The notes below the pieces were generated by a model. The model was not told where the DNA came from, searched no databases, and worked only from the letters and a program-made list of their open reading frames with translations. The translations under genes and the position numbers were made by a program. Positions 12,835-25,462 of a stretch of 64,000 nt of DNA are shown one piece after another. Origin of the DNA: Parasponia andersonii (lineage: Eukaryota > Streptophyta > Magnoliopsida > Rosales > Cannabaceae). The first letter of the stretch is position 1; the number at the start of each line of letters is the position of its first letter. The stretch spans positions 1 through 64,000 of the forward strand of contig JXTB01000549.1 in NCBI GenBank assembly GCA_002914805.1. Direction: 5' to 3'.

Positions 12835-13239
12835 ATTGCCTCCCAGCTCCATTAGTTCTTTAGGACAAAATGGAGCTTCCTTCTTCTATAAGTGCGAGCT
12901 TAAAAAATGCGACGTTGTGACCTAGACTTGAGACCCTTGAAGAGTCGAAGAGTCACCAGATCTTAAATCTCAACTTTTTCAAGATCACGCACACCTTTTT
13001 CTGACAGATGAAACCACGTGTCACATTTTCTAAGAAGAATAGCAAAACTCGAGGAGATTTAATGATAATGATGATGCCAGCTGTCGTCTTAAATCAAATC
13101 GTTTCAAATTTTGAAAAGATACCGATTTAATTTCAGAAAAATCAAATCCCGCGTGAACTTCGGCCTTTGGATCGAAAATTAAATACCTTGATCTACGGCT
13201 ATGATTTGGCGACGCTCGAGGTATATATATCGAAAACTA

Positions 13240-16100
13240 ATCCGCCTCCTCTTCAAAAAAACCTATCGCCTGATATTTTTCACTAAACCCGAAGTATTCT
13301 CTGTTTCCCAGCTCGCACAACTTTGTCATCTTCTCCGATGAAGTTATCATCACAATCCTTCGAACGTCATCTTGGTCCTTCCATCTTCGAAGAAAGGTTA
13401 GTATATATCTCCTCTCTCGTTCTTCGATTTTTCCAGAACTCTTATTTACAGATCTTAGAATAGAAAATAGGAACAAACCGTAGAATCCAAATACCAGAGG
13501 CTAAATATTCTGAACATAAACCCTTCCCGTATTCGAATGGATTGTAAAATGGAAATTTTTAGATGTCTTTCATTGGTCTATAGATTCTTCTTTTAGATGG
13601 CAGACAGAGATGAACTCGTGAACGAGTTTTTATTTTCTTTTTAACGAACTGCTCAAACAATTTTTTTTATGAATCCGTAGATCTATTAGAAAAAATCCAA
13701 TGAATAGCTTGTTGATGCAATCCTAGGATGAGACCCCAAAACTACTCGCATATAGCTAAGATCCCTGATGCTCGCATAGGACTAAATCTATTACCATTTC
13801 TTTTCAGATTTCTAGTAATGTGGATTTTAGGAAAGAGAATGCATTCTCAGGAGAATCTTCCAATACCAGTGTTAGCTCTATAAACCTCGAAGATTATCTT
13901 GAGCCAGAACCCGAAGTTGAGATTACCAGGGTCAGGTAAAGTAATCCTCGCATAGGCGACCTACCTCAAGACCAATAGCCCCGGCATATTAGAGATGCCC
14001 CTGCATTCACAACAGGTTACCAATATGTAGAGGGAGACTGGTCATGTACTAACATAAGGACGAGCTGCACCACGAACAGGCTTAGCAAAATCTTGAACAA
14101 CTCCAAGATCGCCATCCCCCTTCGTCTTCCCATGGAGTTCAATCGTCCACATACACCACCTCGCAGAATTGCTTCATTCTCCGAAGCAGTTCTCAAATGC
14201 AGGGTCCACCTTCCACTTCATCGTTATATAAAATCCATCGTCGACTATTACGGAGTCGTTTCTTTTCAACTAATTCTAAATACTTATAGATATATGGTAG
14301 GTCTGTACATACTATACCATAAATTAGGCTTAGAAACCCCCACACCTGAAGAGTTCGCTTGGTTTCACCAAGTGAAATCAAACCCGTCAGATTTCGGCTT
14401 ATTTTATGCGAGCAAGTGGTCGAACCAGGCAATAAAATCAATCTACGGGGTTCACAACAACATGAGAAAATGGAAAAATCCATTTTTCCACTTTGACTAT
14501 GCGGATAACGGCTTCTTTTAGAATCCTGGTAGGTAGCTTTTCAATTTCTCATCTTTTCTGTAGTATCATATTTATTCTGATCACACTCGTATGTCATCGT
14601 AGACAACAGGGAACAGCCCGGACTTTCCAGAGAACAACTCGCAAGGGTATACAAAATCAACGACCTTTTGATTGAGGAATTTGATTGGAAGAAGCTTGGG
14701 ACTTCTAAGAACTTAGTCGCTTGCGGTTTGCTTCCAAAGGGAGCCGCGTTCCCTGACCCCACCGTCCGTTCGTCTAGACCTTCGAGCCCGAAGAAAAAAA
14801 AAGCCGAGGAAGCAGACGGAAAAGAGTGCCTCGTCTTCCAAACCTAGGAAATGAAAAGCACCTACGACACTTTCAACTTTGGAACCATCTTCTCCAGAAA
14901 CAACATCACCACCAGCTCCTCAATAGCAAGAAGGTAATTATATATATATATATATATATATACATATTTTCATCGTCATCATATTATGTCACCTTGCTTA
15001 CTGACATATTTATACAGAGATGGTTATTAGTAGTGGATTGTGAGCACTCCCTTCTACTCTGGGGTCCATGGTAAAGTCCAAGAAGCCAGAGAGCACACCT
15101 CTATCGTCATTGAAAGAGAAAGAGAAGGTCGACACTTCCAAAAAATGAAAAGTCGCCTTCGAGGACGTCTCGGCAAGCTCGCTTCCTCCACAGCCTCAAA
15201 CAATGAGCCATCCTGAACCATCCAAGGAGACTGCCACTTCTTCGGAACCAAACCTAGTTGATAAGGACGAGGAGCTCTTCGCACTCCTTAGTCAATTACC
15301 GAAGAAGGCTAGTATGAGTGTACCATTCATTGATCACTTCACTTCCGAAGAGGGCTGGGAGAGGATGAAGCGACGATCTGCTAGGGTTACCTTCGGTTAT
15401 ACGATGAGGATATTGGCAAATATAAGTATATATATATATATTTAATGTATTTTTCTGGTATTGATGTGTTATATTTTCAAATTGCTGCAGCTGCTGTCCT
15501 GATGCATGACCCAGTCCTCGAGTGTTTGGAGAAGGCTGAAAAAGTCGATGAGATAACTCAAGCATTCGAGGACTCGAAGAAGGCTCGCGAGGAGGAGGAA
15601 CATGCCTTCGATTTAAAGAGGCAGCAGCTGCTCGAAGGTCTAGCCAAAGAGAAGTTCAAAAAGGAGAAGCTCGAGGAAAAAATTAAAGATCTTGAAAGAC
15701 TATCTCTGAGCATCCGGATCGCATGAAGGAAGCAACAACAGAAGCGGATCACAAGGCTGTTGAAGAGTTCAAGGCTACTGAAGTCAGGGAGCTCGAAGAC
15801 AAAGCCAGTGACATCGCCTCATCGACCATCATATACAACATCTTCTACGAACATCCGAACTTCAACTTCTCCATCCTCGACGAAGACGTGGTCGAGCTTG
15901 TCCATAGTTGGAGGGAAGATAAAGCTACCAAGACTGGAGATGGTGGGGCGAGCCCATCTGTACAATAATAATATCATTATTTTTTATTTATTTTTTTACT
16001 TCAGAACAATACGGGCTTTGTCCCCTCTTATTTGTATTTCTTTGCTTGCATATAGGTGCGAGTTTTTATCAATGAACGAATGCTTTCCTTGTTAGACATT
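13240..16100 (+). pseudogene. Antisense additional gene of element 2 (gypsy-type 'transposase' domain plus coiled coil)
   Basis: This region reads on the + strand, opposite to the element's gag. A TATA-like box (GTATATATAT, 13221-13230) precedes it. The stretch 14093-14521 contains a domain like plant putative gypsy-type transposase (LPLHRYIKSIVDYYGVV..., LYILYHKLGLETPTPEEF). Downstream, 15490-15726 is a charged Glu/Lys/Ala-rich region typical of a long coiled coil. Intron-like gaps with GT/AG edges lie between coding-like blocks, as the family is known to use splicing. It is the counterpart of 8300-10975 in element 1. It is best treated as an element gene, not a host gene, and as broken. Confidence 0.65.
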
Positions 16101-16639
16101 TATTCCTGCAAAACAATCAACACACTAAGTCGTAATATAGAAGATAATTAATTTAACCAAGTAGTCAATCACTAAGTGACTGATCGGTACGCTATTGCGA
16201 TTTGAATCCAACATACTTAAAATAGTTGTGTTAGAATAGGTTAGGTCGCTTAAGAAAACAGCAAGTATGAGTGATGCAAACTCAATACTATTTTTCAAAA
16301 GTTCAATGGCAAAATATAAATATAGCAATATATCATATCGAACAATGAATGTTTTGCTTAGTTACTTTGTTGTTCGAGGAGGAAAATTGCGTAATACGAC
16401 ATGCTAAGGCATGAAGCGAGGAGAAAATTCTAGGATTTTAAGGAATTTTTAGATATTTCGACAATCAAAAATTCCGACCCCTCTAAATGGACATTTTGTA
16501 TAGTCCCTTAAAAAACAAGTAGGAGATAATATTCTGATCCCACTACCCCTGGAGTCTTATGGTGTTCGAAGACTACCATAAAACTATAAAAGATACCAAG
16601 TTAAATGATCGATGAGGAAACACCCTTATTGATGATGAC

Positions 16640-16821
16640 GAATGATGATCAACGAATGACGATCAACGAATGATGATCAATGAATGACGATCGACGAATG
16701 ATGAACAATGAATGACGATCACCGAATGATAATCAATGAATGACGAACAATGAATGACGATCAACGAATGATGATCAACGAATGACGAACAACGAATGAT
16801 GATCAACCAATGACGAATGAG
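16640..16821. repeat. 14-bp minisatellite, 13 units, with two-unit alternation
   Basis: Thirteen head-to-tail units of the type GAATGAYGATCAAC fill exactly 182 bp. The seventh base mostly alternates T and C between neighbouring units, so the higher-order period is partly 28 bp. It lies between the pol remnant and the antisense gene of element 2. Confidence 0.9.
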
Positions 16822-17159
16822 TAGATATCTTTGTTGATAAATGACAAATAACATGAAGATATACATGAAAATTTACTGATAATAGCGATGAAGTTGTCCT
16901 GCATTCTAGGTATGCTCGATCTTTTGTCCACCAGTGCGAGCTGACTCATATGCCCCAGGTTTAATGATGGCAGTAATAACATACGGTCATTTCTAAGAGG
17001 GTCCCAAAGAACAAGGTCTTGATGAAGAACAAAGTCACCAACTTCAAATCCTCTTTGTCTGATTTTCGAGTTATAATATCGAGTAGTGCACTGTTGATAT
17101 AATGCAATCCGAAGCTGAGACTACTCGCGCCTTTCTTCTAAAAGATCGAGCTCAATCCT

Positions 17160-20100
17160 CGTCAACACACTACTTTAATCTTGCTCATAGATAGATTGCT
17201 GCATCTATATTGAGGCGGTGACATGATATTCAGATCAATCCCCACCATATCCAATTGTTGCCATGCGAAGATATCTAGGTTAGATTTCAGAAAAGCGACC
17301 AATGAAGCTCGCACAGGTTCTTGAAGCTTCGTTTCAATCTTTAAAATCTTGGAGGACCTGTCCAATAGCAAAACCTCCAAGTCTTCAATGGGTCCAGTTT
17401 CGACTTCTATCGATTTCTCGAGGGTCGAGGTCTTCGCTTGTCATTTCAATTGACGTTTTGCCTGATGCTTCCACTGACGTTTTGCCTGATGCTTCGCCTG
17501 ATGTTTCTCTTTGAACCATCATTGTGCGAGATATCGCATCCTTTGCTGCGAGCTTTAAGGAGTTGTTATAACAAGTCTTCGCATCATATTGTTTGCCACG
17601 CATCTCGCCTACTCCTTGTTGAGTCGGGAATTTCATAGCGAGAGGATAGATCGATGTTACTACTCGAAGTTCTCTCAGTATAGGTCTTCCCAGTATAGCA
17701 TTGAATGCAGAGGGGCAATCTACAATCAAGAATTGGGTCATTACCGTTGAAACCCTAGGGGTAGGTTCCAATGTTGACCATTAACTCAATTATGCCCATA
17801 GGCATTATGCTGTTACCAGTGAATCCATGGAGTGGGGGGACAGCAGGCTTCAGGTCGCTTTTATTCAACTCCATCTTCTTGAAGGCGTCGTAATACAGGA
17901 TGTCAACAGTACTTCCGTTATCGACCAATACTCGCCATAGTTGCGTGCTTCCACAATTGATCTTTATGACTAACGCACATTATATGGATAATGGACCTCC
18001 CTCACGTCTTGGTCTGTGAAGGTAATATCCATATCCGGTACTCGCTGAAGCTTTCGTGGTCACTGTTCGAGGTGCATGACGTTGGTCAACGGCTGCTACT
18101 GAGCTTCTCGTGCATACCTATCCTGAGCTCTTTTGGAATCTCCACCAACATGCGGTCCTCCGAAAATAGTCCGCACCTCGCGCTGAATTTCTGGAGATCG
18201 CTGTCGATTTTCTTCTCGCCTTTCATTATTCTGTTTAGAGTACTGTCGTAGCCGCCCTTCTTTAATCAATCTTTCGATCTCATCTTTCAGGGCAAAGCAG
18301 TTATTGGTATTGTGTCCAATGTCATTATGATACTGACAAAATTTGTTGGGGTCACGCCTCACTCTATCTCTTTTCATCGATTCCGGTTGTCGGTAGCACT
18401 CCTGTTGGTTAGTGACCGCATAGATATGATCTATGGGTGTGTTCAATTCGGTATAATTATTGAACCTCAGGAGTTCCTAAAATCTCATGTTTTTTCTGTT
18501 TGGGCTGCTTCTCAGTCGATTGTTCATTACTCCTTTTGTTCAACTTATCATTATTGTTGTTGTTTGTGGTCGCATCTTTGACAGCATCCTTTCCTCCTCC
18601 CTTTATTGTCTTATGAAGTTTTTCGCGTGAAGATTCCGCCCTTAGATGTCGACCAACTCTTCGATAGAAGTCTTCAAGGGTTCTACATTCTCGCTCAAGT
18701 AAATATTCCCAGAGTTTAGTTTCTGGTCACACCCCAGTCATCATTAGAGTTAAAACTCCTCCTTCAAGTGGGTAGTTAATCTTTGCCAATTATGAGGTAA
18801 AGCAATTTAGGTAAGATCGTAGAGTTTCCTCCGGACCTTGCCGAATAGCAAATAGACTGACCAGTGGAACAGTGAAATTCTTCGCAGCTTGAAATTGCCT
18901 CAAGAATACAGTCTCGAGTTGTTGCTAGGACGAGATTGTGCCGGACTTGAGTCCTTAGAATCATTTCTTTGCTGCTCCCGTGAGAGTTACAGCAAAACAC
19001 CTGCAACGTGCGAGATCATTAACACGACGAAGTTCCATCAGGTCGCTAAAGTGATCCATATGGTCCTGTGGATCAGTTTTCCCATCAAAAGTATTTATGG
19101 TGGGAAGTTTAAATCCAGCAGGTAAGGCAGTAGCTCGAACCTTCTCGCTGAATAGCGATTGACGATACCCATCAGCAAGCTCATCGTCCTAACTAGCAAG
19201 TGCATCTAAAGCAATCCTCAGATTATGAACATCGACATTCAGAGGGAGAACATTCTCTCTTACTGGTGGTAGGAGTGGCCTCTGATCGTTGTCACGATAT
19301 AAAGTGGGTTGGTTAGGTATAATGTGTTGCGACCTTAGGAATTCCAATGAAACAGTGCGACGAGATCGATTATGGTCGTTGTGATGCGAGGTAGATCGCT
19401 CTTGACTACGTTGCTGATCCAGATGTTGTCTCAGGTCTGTAGGATTCTGTCAAGATTCCCTATTGATCCTTTCAAAGACACTCCTCGATTGACATTTTTG
19501 CTCGTGTTCAAGATAATCACGATTGACGGTTGCTCTCCAGGAAGGTTGTCTATGATTACGATCAGTACTCGAACTTTCCGTACCAGATACCAGAGGCAAG
19601 TCTGCGACCTTGCCTTTTCCCTTGGAGATGCAATCTCCTCGACGCTCCTGCCGGGCTTTAGGTTTGTCGCGGATCTCTGTCTCCAGAATCTAAATTTCTC
19701 TCTCAGGTTGTTGAGCAGGACGTTCTCTGGGANAAAGCAATCCTCAGATTATGAACATCGACATTCAGAGGGAGAACATTCTCTCTTACTGGTGGTAGGA
19801 GTGGCCTCTGATCGTTGTCACGATATAAAGTGGGTTGGTTAGGTATAATGTGTTGCGACCTTAGGAATTCCAATGAAACAGTGCGACGAGATCGATTATG
19901 GTCGTTGTGATGCGAGGTAGATCGCTCTTGACTACGTTGCTGATCCAGATGTTGTCTCAGGTCTGTAGGATTCTGTCAAGATTCCCTATTGATCCTTTCA
20001 AAGACACTCCTCGATTGACATTTTTGCTCGTGTTCAAGATAATCACGATTGACGGTTGCTCTCCAGGAAGGTTGTCTATGATTACGATCAGTACTCGAAC

Positions 20101-20550
20101 TTTCCGTACCAGATACCAGAGGCAAGTCTGCGACCTTGCCTTTTCCCTTGGAGATGCAATCTCCTCGACGCTCCTGCCGGGCTTTAGGTTTGTCGCGGAT
20201 CTCTGTCTCCAGAATCTAAATTTCTCTCTCAGGTTGTTGAGCAGGACGTTCTCTGGGACGTTCGTGCTGTGGTGGAGTTAGCATCTGTTCCTCAGCAAGT
20301 TGTCATAGAGAGTCATTAATATGACTTGTAATTTACTGGAGGTTCACCAGTGCTTCCTCTATGCGATCGTATCTCTGGACAATATTTTCTGATACGGTCA
20401 CGGCAGGCTGATCCTGAGTAGGATCTGCCTGTGCAGCAGCGGTACTTTGGGGATGATTTTGGCTAGTTCCGGTATTTTTGGTAGTATTTCTGGTGTTTAC
20501 CAGTGTTAAAAGAAACAGAATAGACAAAATTTTCTGCCAGAATAGCCCTC
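17160..20550 (-). pseudogene. gag-protease-RT remnant of element 2
   Basis: In - strand order there is a gag core (about 19140-18960, FKLPTINTFDGKTDPQDHMD type), then a CCHC zinc knuckle within 18446-18096 (CQYHNDIGHNTNNC). Next comes the region after the protease (17771-17385, containing FLIVDCPSAFNAILGRP), then the lead-in to reverse transcriptase (17380-17162, containing LVAFLKSNLDIFAW and DMVGID). All are typical of Tat/Ogre-like gypsy polyproteins. The frame is broken in several places. Part of the gag region is duplicated by an assembly join (19208-20258). Confidence 0.8.
19208..20258. repeat. Exact 525-bp direct repeat around a single N (probable assembly duplication)
   Basis: Positions 19208-19732 and 19734-20258 appear identical along 525 bp and are separated by one N at 19733. 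All other duplicated sequence in this element is clearly diverged. The simplest reading is that two contig ends overlapping by 525 bp were joined without merging, so the true element is about 526 bp shorter. Confidence 0.85.
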
Positions 20551-20564
20551 CTTCTAGCGCCAAT

Positions 20565-21264
20565 TATTGATGGAGGTTTTGTCATCAATAAATTTAGGAA
20601 AATTGCATGTTGTGGCTTGTGTGTGAAAATGGTTAATTAACTAAAGCAAATAAAGAGACAAGAATTTTATAGTAGTTCAGTCCCAAAAAAGATGAGCTTA
20701 CGTCCACTGTTTTTTACTATTTTCTGGAGAATTACAAGAACTCAAAATTACAATGTGTTGTCCGGAAAGAAGAAGCAAGAGTTTAAAAGGTTCTTCCAAA
20801 AATTCCCAAAAAGATAAGATCAAAGATCAAAGAATTCCCAGCCTTTCCAGATCAGAAAAAGTCCAAGATCCCTCACTGAAACATTAAACTCCCTTTATAT
20901 AGGTGAGGATAGCTCAATGTTTCCTAATTGTGAGAATGAGTAACTGTATAATCGGGCAATACAATTCGAGTAACAATATAAATGGGTAATCACTTAAATG
21001 AGATGACTGGTCGATCTTTAAAGAGAAACTTTTGTTTCCCTTTCTTTGTAGGTTACTCGTTTGACGAAGCTTAGTTTAGTTTCCTTTTCATTCTGGTCGC
21101 ACGTAACTCTTTCAGAGGAGGTCACACTAAACTTATGCGGTGGAGGTCATACGTAACTCCTTTGGAAGAGGTCGCACTAACTTATTCATACGATCTGATA
21201 CTCACTTGGTCAACTTTTCCCTTTATGGTATTAACCAATATATAGGATTTTAGACCACACAACA
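20565..21264 (-). repeat. 5' LTR of element 2
   Basis: This is the partner of 12126-12834. It sits next to the primer-binding site complement GCGCCAA (20558-20564). Its outer edge ends ACACAACA and is followed by the CTAAG duplication. Confidence 0.85.
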
Positions 21265-22712
21265 CTAAGTAAATATTGTTCGATCAAATTAGATTATATT
21301 GAACAGATTGGAACAAAACCTAGCCCAACTAAATATTAGTAGGTCGTGGTTACTTCCAAACCGAGTTATTGCTTTTTTTTTTTTTCTTTTCTTCAAACTA
21401 TTAATTGATTGGATTGAAGAATTTTCTGCTTACCTTCTCTTCATTTTATTAAGTATGAATCTGTATTTTGATTTACTTAATTATATTATTTCCTCATCAT
21501 TACCGTGTCTCAACATTGGTATGGTTGAATATGGATATCAGTTATCAAATATGTATTTTTTTTTTCTTGATTTGAGTATTTTTCCTACGTGGGTATGATT
21601 TTAAGTGCTGAAAAATAGCTACTTTTTAGCGAAATATCTAGCACTTTCCAGTATAAATAGAAAATTTTATAATTTGGGACCAAGTTTGCATTTTCAAAAC
21701 TAATGAATATGTATAATTACGAATTTATGCCTAAATTTTCTGAATTACGAGCAGTTCTAGCCTTGGTATAAAAATTACACGAAACTAAAGAGAAAAAAAC
21801 GGTGAACTAAAGAAGAGGATGCTGATATTGATTCGTGCATGTGAATTGTTTAAGTTGGCCTTTTGCAGGAGGAATCGCCATTCAACTTCTTACTTATCTG
21901 AAATAATGAAAGGAACTAAAGCTGCAATTAATAGAACAACATACTAAAGAAGGCATGGAGTTTTGTTCTGTGTACTTTTAATCTCAAATATTTTTCTTCA
22001 CTATTTGATTTCTTTGATAATTAGGATTCTTTCTTCTAAACTCATGTTTGATACAGTTGAGATTGAGATAATTAATAATCATATGTGAGTAAAAAATTAA
22101 TAATAAAGTAAAAAATTAGTAATAGAACCCACGTCTATCTGTTTCCATGTTACAATAAAAATAAGTCACATACTATAATAATATTCATAATTTAAATTCT
22201 AATCGCATATAAGAATAATGTTATAAGATGCTTCTAAGCACTGCAGGAGGTATTACTTTTTTTTATTGAAAAATGAAATCAATATATTAAGTCCTATATA
22301 AAGTGTCATTCTATCTTTTAGTAAAAAATTTACATTTTTTATGATATTTAACATCTTTAAGGTATTCCGTAGTATTACTCAACATGTAATCGTATTAAGT
22401 GTATCCTAATCTACTCTATTTCAATACATTAATACGATAATATAATCTTAATCCACTACAATAATACAATTCCAATCTTGAGAATTAAACGCACCTTATT
22501 GCCAAAAATAAAATTAAAGAAAAAGTGAGACATTTTTTTTTCTGTTTTTGTAAAGACATTTTTGGGTCTTTTTCAACATTAATTTTCTGAACTGACATTA
22601 AAATAGGCTGTCATTAATTAAAATCATGAGCTACATTATTTTACAAAGAGCTGCATAATTAATGAGGGAGCTACTTTCTTTAGAGGCGGGGTCATGCTAG
22701 ATCGTGACTACT

Positions 22713-22868
22713 GACTACATTGCACTTTGCCATGTTTTTGCAACCCTAAGCCGGTTCTAAAGTATATTTGGAAAATATGATAGAAAGAATGACTACATTG
22801 CACTTTGCCATGTTTTTGCAACCCTAAGCCGGTTCTAAAGGATATTTGGAAAATATGGCAGAATATTT
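22713..22868. repeat. 78-bp tandem duplication
   Basis: Units 22713-22790 and 22791-22868 are almost identical. Both start GACTACATTGCACTTTGCC. A third, partial copy of the unit's tail follows to about 22888. The near identity suggests a recent local duplication. Confidence 0.85.
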
Positions 22869-23314
22869 GGAAAATATGATAGAAAGAAGATGAGTACTGC
22901 TAGACACATTAATATTTTACACAAAAAATTTACATTACATAAAATGACATTTATTTTAATAATGTTTTTTTTAAATATAACCACACTGTTTAAAGTCATG
23001 TAGATGGGAAAATTTGTTGATCTCTAAAAACAATAAATAAAATTAAACAGCTGTTTTTCTTTTTGTTTTTTCATAAGTATGTATACGTATACCACATCTA
23101 CCGTGAAATTTGGGTTTCAATGATAGCTAACAAGACTGGTGTTATTGGATTTAGAGGCAATTGTATGTACTAGGTTTATTTCTCTTGTCTTTTTTATCTT
23201 TTCTTTTGTTTTTAAATATGATTTATGAAAAGAAAAAGAAGAATGTTGACAGAGTGTGGTTGTGGGAAAATTAGGCCCAGGTGTATTTTCATATTTAGCA
23301 ATATTATTTTAGGA

Positions 23315-23840
23315 AATTAGGTGAAATACAGTCTTATAATCATGAGTTTTAGAAAATACACACTTTTAATAGTTTTTAGATGAAATACACCATTTTTTTT
23401 AAAAAAATGATATAAAAATACTTAAATACCTTTGAGTCAATGGCACTAGATAAGGGTATCGAGATCTAAACAAGGTATTTAGAAACTTGACAGGAAAAAA
23501 AAAAGTATATTTATGTATTTAGCACTAAATAAGATGTCGAACCACGCTAAATAGAGGTGTCGAGAAGCTATATAAGATGTCTAGAATCTTGATAGGAAAA
23601 AAAGAGTACATTTAAGTGTTTAGCATCAGACAAAGTTAGACAGTGTGTCAAACCGCGCTAAACAAGGTGTCTAACAACTCGACTTCCCTTATTCAGCTGG
23701 AACGTGGATTATTGATGAGATAAATAATAAGAGTATTTTTGTATTTAAAATAATTTAAAACTTAAGAATGTGTACTCATCAAAAAATTATTAAGAATGGT
23801 GTATTTCTTAAAATACATTATGCCAACGTATATTTTGCAA
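23315..23840. mobile_element. Foldback, MITE-like element with an internal 102-bp tandem pair
   Basis: The left end (about 23318-23420, with GAAATACACCATTTTT) is roughly complementary to the right end (about 23730-23835, with GGTGTATTTC and AAAATACATTATG). Between them, blocks starting near 23478 and 23580 are diverged tandem copies sharing TAGAAWCTTGAYAGGAAAAAAA and an ACCRCGCTAAA motif. No transposase is visible. The class is unknown. Confidence 0.45.
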
Positions 23841-24459
23841 ATACCTCTTTTTTTGGTTTATAACAATTTCAACTTTTAATTGTAAATTCCAAATCAACCT
23901 ACGTAATTTTTCCAAATTTGTTGAGGTTTTTCTACTAGGTCGAGTTTCCTCAACTTATTAATTGAGATTCGACTATTGACTAGTTGAGTTTTGTCAACTA
24001 ACTGATTGAGTTTTATTAACTATTTATTTAACGTCTATATGACAAAAACAACAATAAATATGTAAACTTTCCAATAATTGACAATAGTCTAACGATGAAT
24101 AGATAATTTGGGCCTTACCTAATGGTCTCTGTAGTTTTGGGAACAGAGGAGGCAAAAGTGCAACAATATTGCCATTTAGGATAAATGAGTATAAAGTCAT
24201 ATGAAAGGACAAATTGGTACTAAGGGGAAAAAAAAAAAGATAGGGTAGAATGAGTCACTGCTCTATATATTAACAGTTTTCAAATAGCTATAAGAAAATA
24301 CCATGTAAATTGTGTATGTATAATCATTAGATATTTAAATCCTTCTCAAGAAATAATTATTTGATATTTAAAGATGTGATTGGGTTAAAGGTCCATGGAA
24401 CTTTCTTTTTTATTTTTATTTTTATTTTCCTAAACTAAAAGTTAATAACGTGGTAATGC

Positions 24460-24484
<25 letters not shown>

Positions 24485-24492
<8 letters not shown>

Positions 24493-24725
24493 GTAGGTAT
24501 TTTTTTTTTTTTTACCTATGTATAGGTATTAATTTGACCAATGAAAATTTTATATGCATATTTTTTTATTGTAAAAAGTAAGAAAAACAAAGAGCATTAA
24601 TAATGCATGTCTTTTCATATACTTCATTATAATCATTGGATCACTATTTAACGGTGATCTAATGACTAAAAGAAAAATACCCACTGATAAGTAAAAAAAA
24701 AAAAATTACTATTGAATTAGCAACC
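24485..24725 (+). mobile_element. MITE, TA-microsatellite-associated family, copy B
   Basis: The left end is ACACAGTAGGTATTTTTTT and the right end AAAAATTACTATTGAATTAG. The interior shares TTTGACCAATGAAAATTTTA and a palindrome (GGATCACTATTTAACGGTGATC) with copy A. A long (TA)n lies directly left (about 24460-24483) and a short one right. Confidence 0.75.
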
Positions 24726-25462
24726 TATATATATATCTCATGGATTGGGTGTTTTATTTTTACGGAATAAGTCAAAAGTCAAACCATGCTGGGGACCCAG
24801 TGTGACTCACCGAGATTTCGTATTGGGTTTTCCACGCGGACTCTACTCGCATCAAATCGTCAAAGTCAAAGATAATACTCACTTCTCAGTGCGGTTCTAA
24901 GCCGTACGTTTTAATTTTTCTAATGTAAATGACTCTCAACTTATATTTAAATTAGAGAAATGTCTCTCACGAGAGTATTATTTTGGGACAAAGTGATTTT
25001 TCTAATAATTTCAAAATGATTTTTCTAATTATATTTTTCAATTAGTTTTTTAATACATGTGCTTCAGTGCCTTCTACGTGGTTGAGTTTAATAGAAAAAA
25101 TAAAACACGTATTCATGTTAAGTTGGTAGAATGAAATATGAATTATAATCAAATAGAATTGAAATTAAAATGAAAATAAAAATAATATTTTATTATTTAG
25201 TTAATATAATAAAATAAGTATTATATTGATCAAAATATTTTTATTTTTTGACGTCCTAATAAGATAAAAAAGGAAATTGATGTCTCCAAAATATGGGAAA
25301 AAAATGTAGAATCATGATTAAATATATATTTTTTGATGAAATAACAATTTTATCAAATGGTAGAACTTTGACCTTATGAATCATTAGTCCTTTATTGAAA
25401 TACCAAACCAAATAATAGAATGAGAATGATGATTCCATTCCAAAGGCGATTCTACCATATCG

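Larger units (their letters stand above)
12126..21264 (-). mobile_element. Ty3/gypsy LTR retrotransposon fossil, Tat lineage (element 2)
   Basis: LTRs of about 700 bp lie at 12126-12834 and 20565-21264. The primer-binding site (TTGGCGC read on the - strand, 20558-20564) is next to the right LTR and a purine tract is next to the left LTR, so the element runs leftwards. Gag, protease and the start of reverse transcriptase read on the - strand between about 20550 and 17160. A 14-bp minisatellite follows, then an antisense gene on the + strand (about 13240-16100). The target duplication CTAAG is exact on both sides (12121-12125 and 21265-21269). LTRs differ by roughly 7% by eye, so it is younger than element 1. 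It is broken and lacks most of pol. Confidence 0.87.
21270..24484. other. AT-rich spacer, no gene seen
   Basis: A 99-codon frame near 21299-21598 is hydrophobic, low in complexity and has no recognisable family, so it is not called. Two repeat structures in this span are listed separately. Confidence 0.55.

Noticed and set aside
13237-16100. Several + strand frames here, including one of 142 codons, could pass for a host gene
   Set aside because: They lie inside element 2 between its pol remnant and 3' LTR, carry a gypsy-type 'transposase' domain, and have a counterpart in element 1. They belong to the element.
18096-18446. A zinc-knuckle protein that might be a host zinc-finger gene
   Set aside because: The CCHC motif and surrounding charged sequence are typical gag, and it is in order with gag and protease parts of element 2.
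19372-20281. Two frames of 156 and 127 codons with the same protein sequence, like a gene duplication
   Set aside because: They are antisense shadows of gag, doubled by the probable assembly join at 19733.
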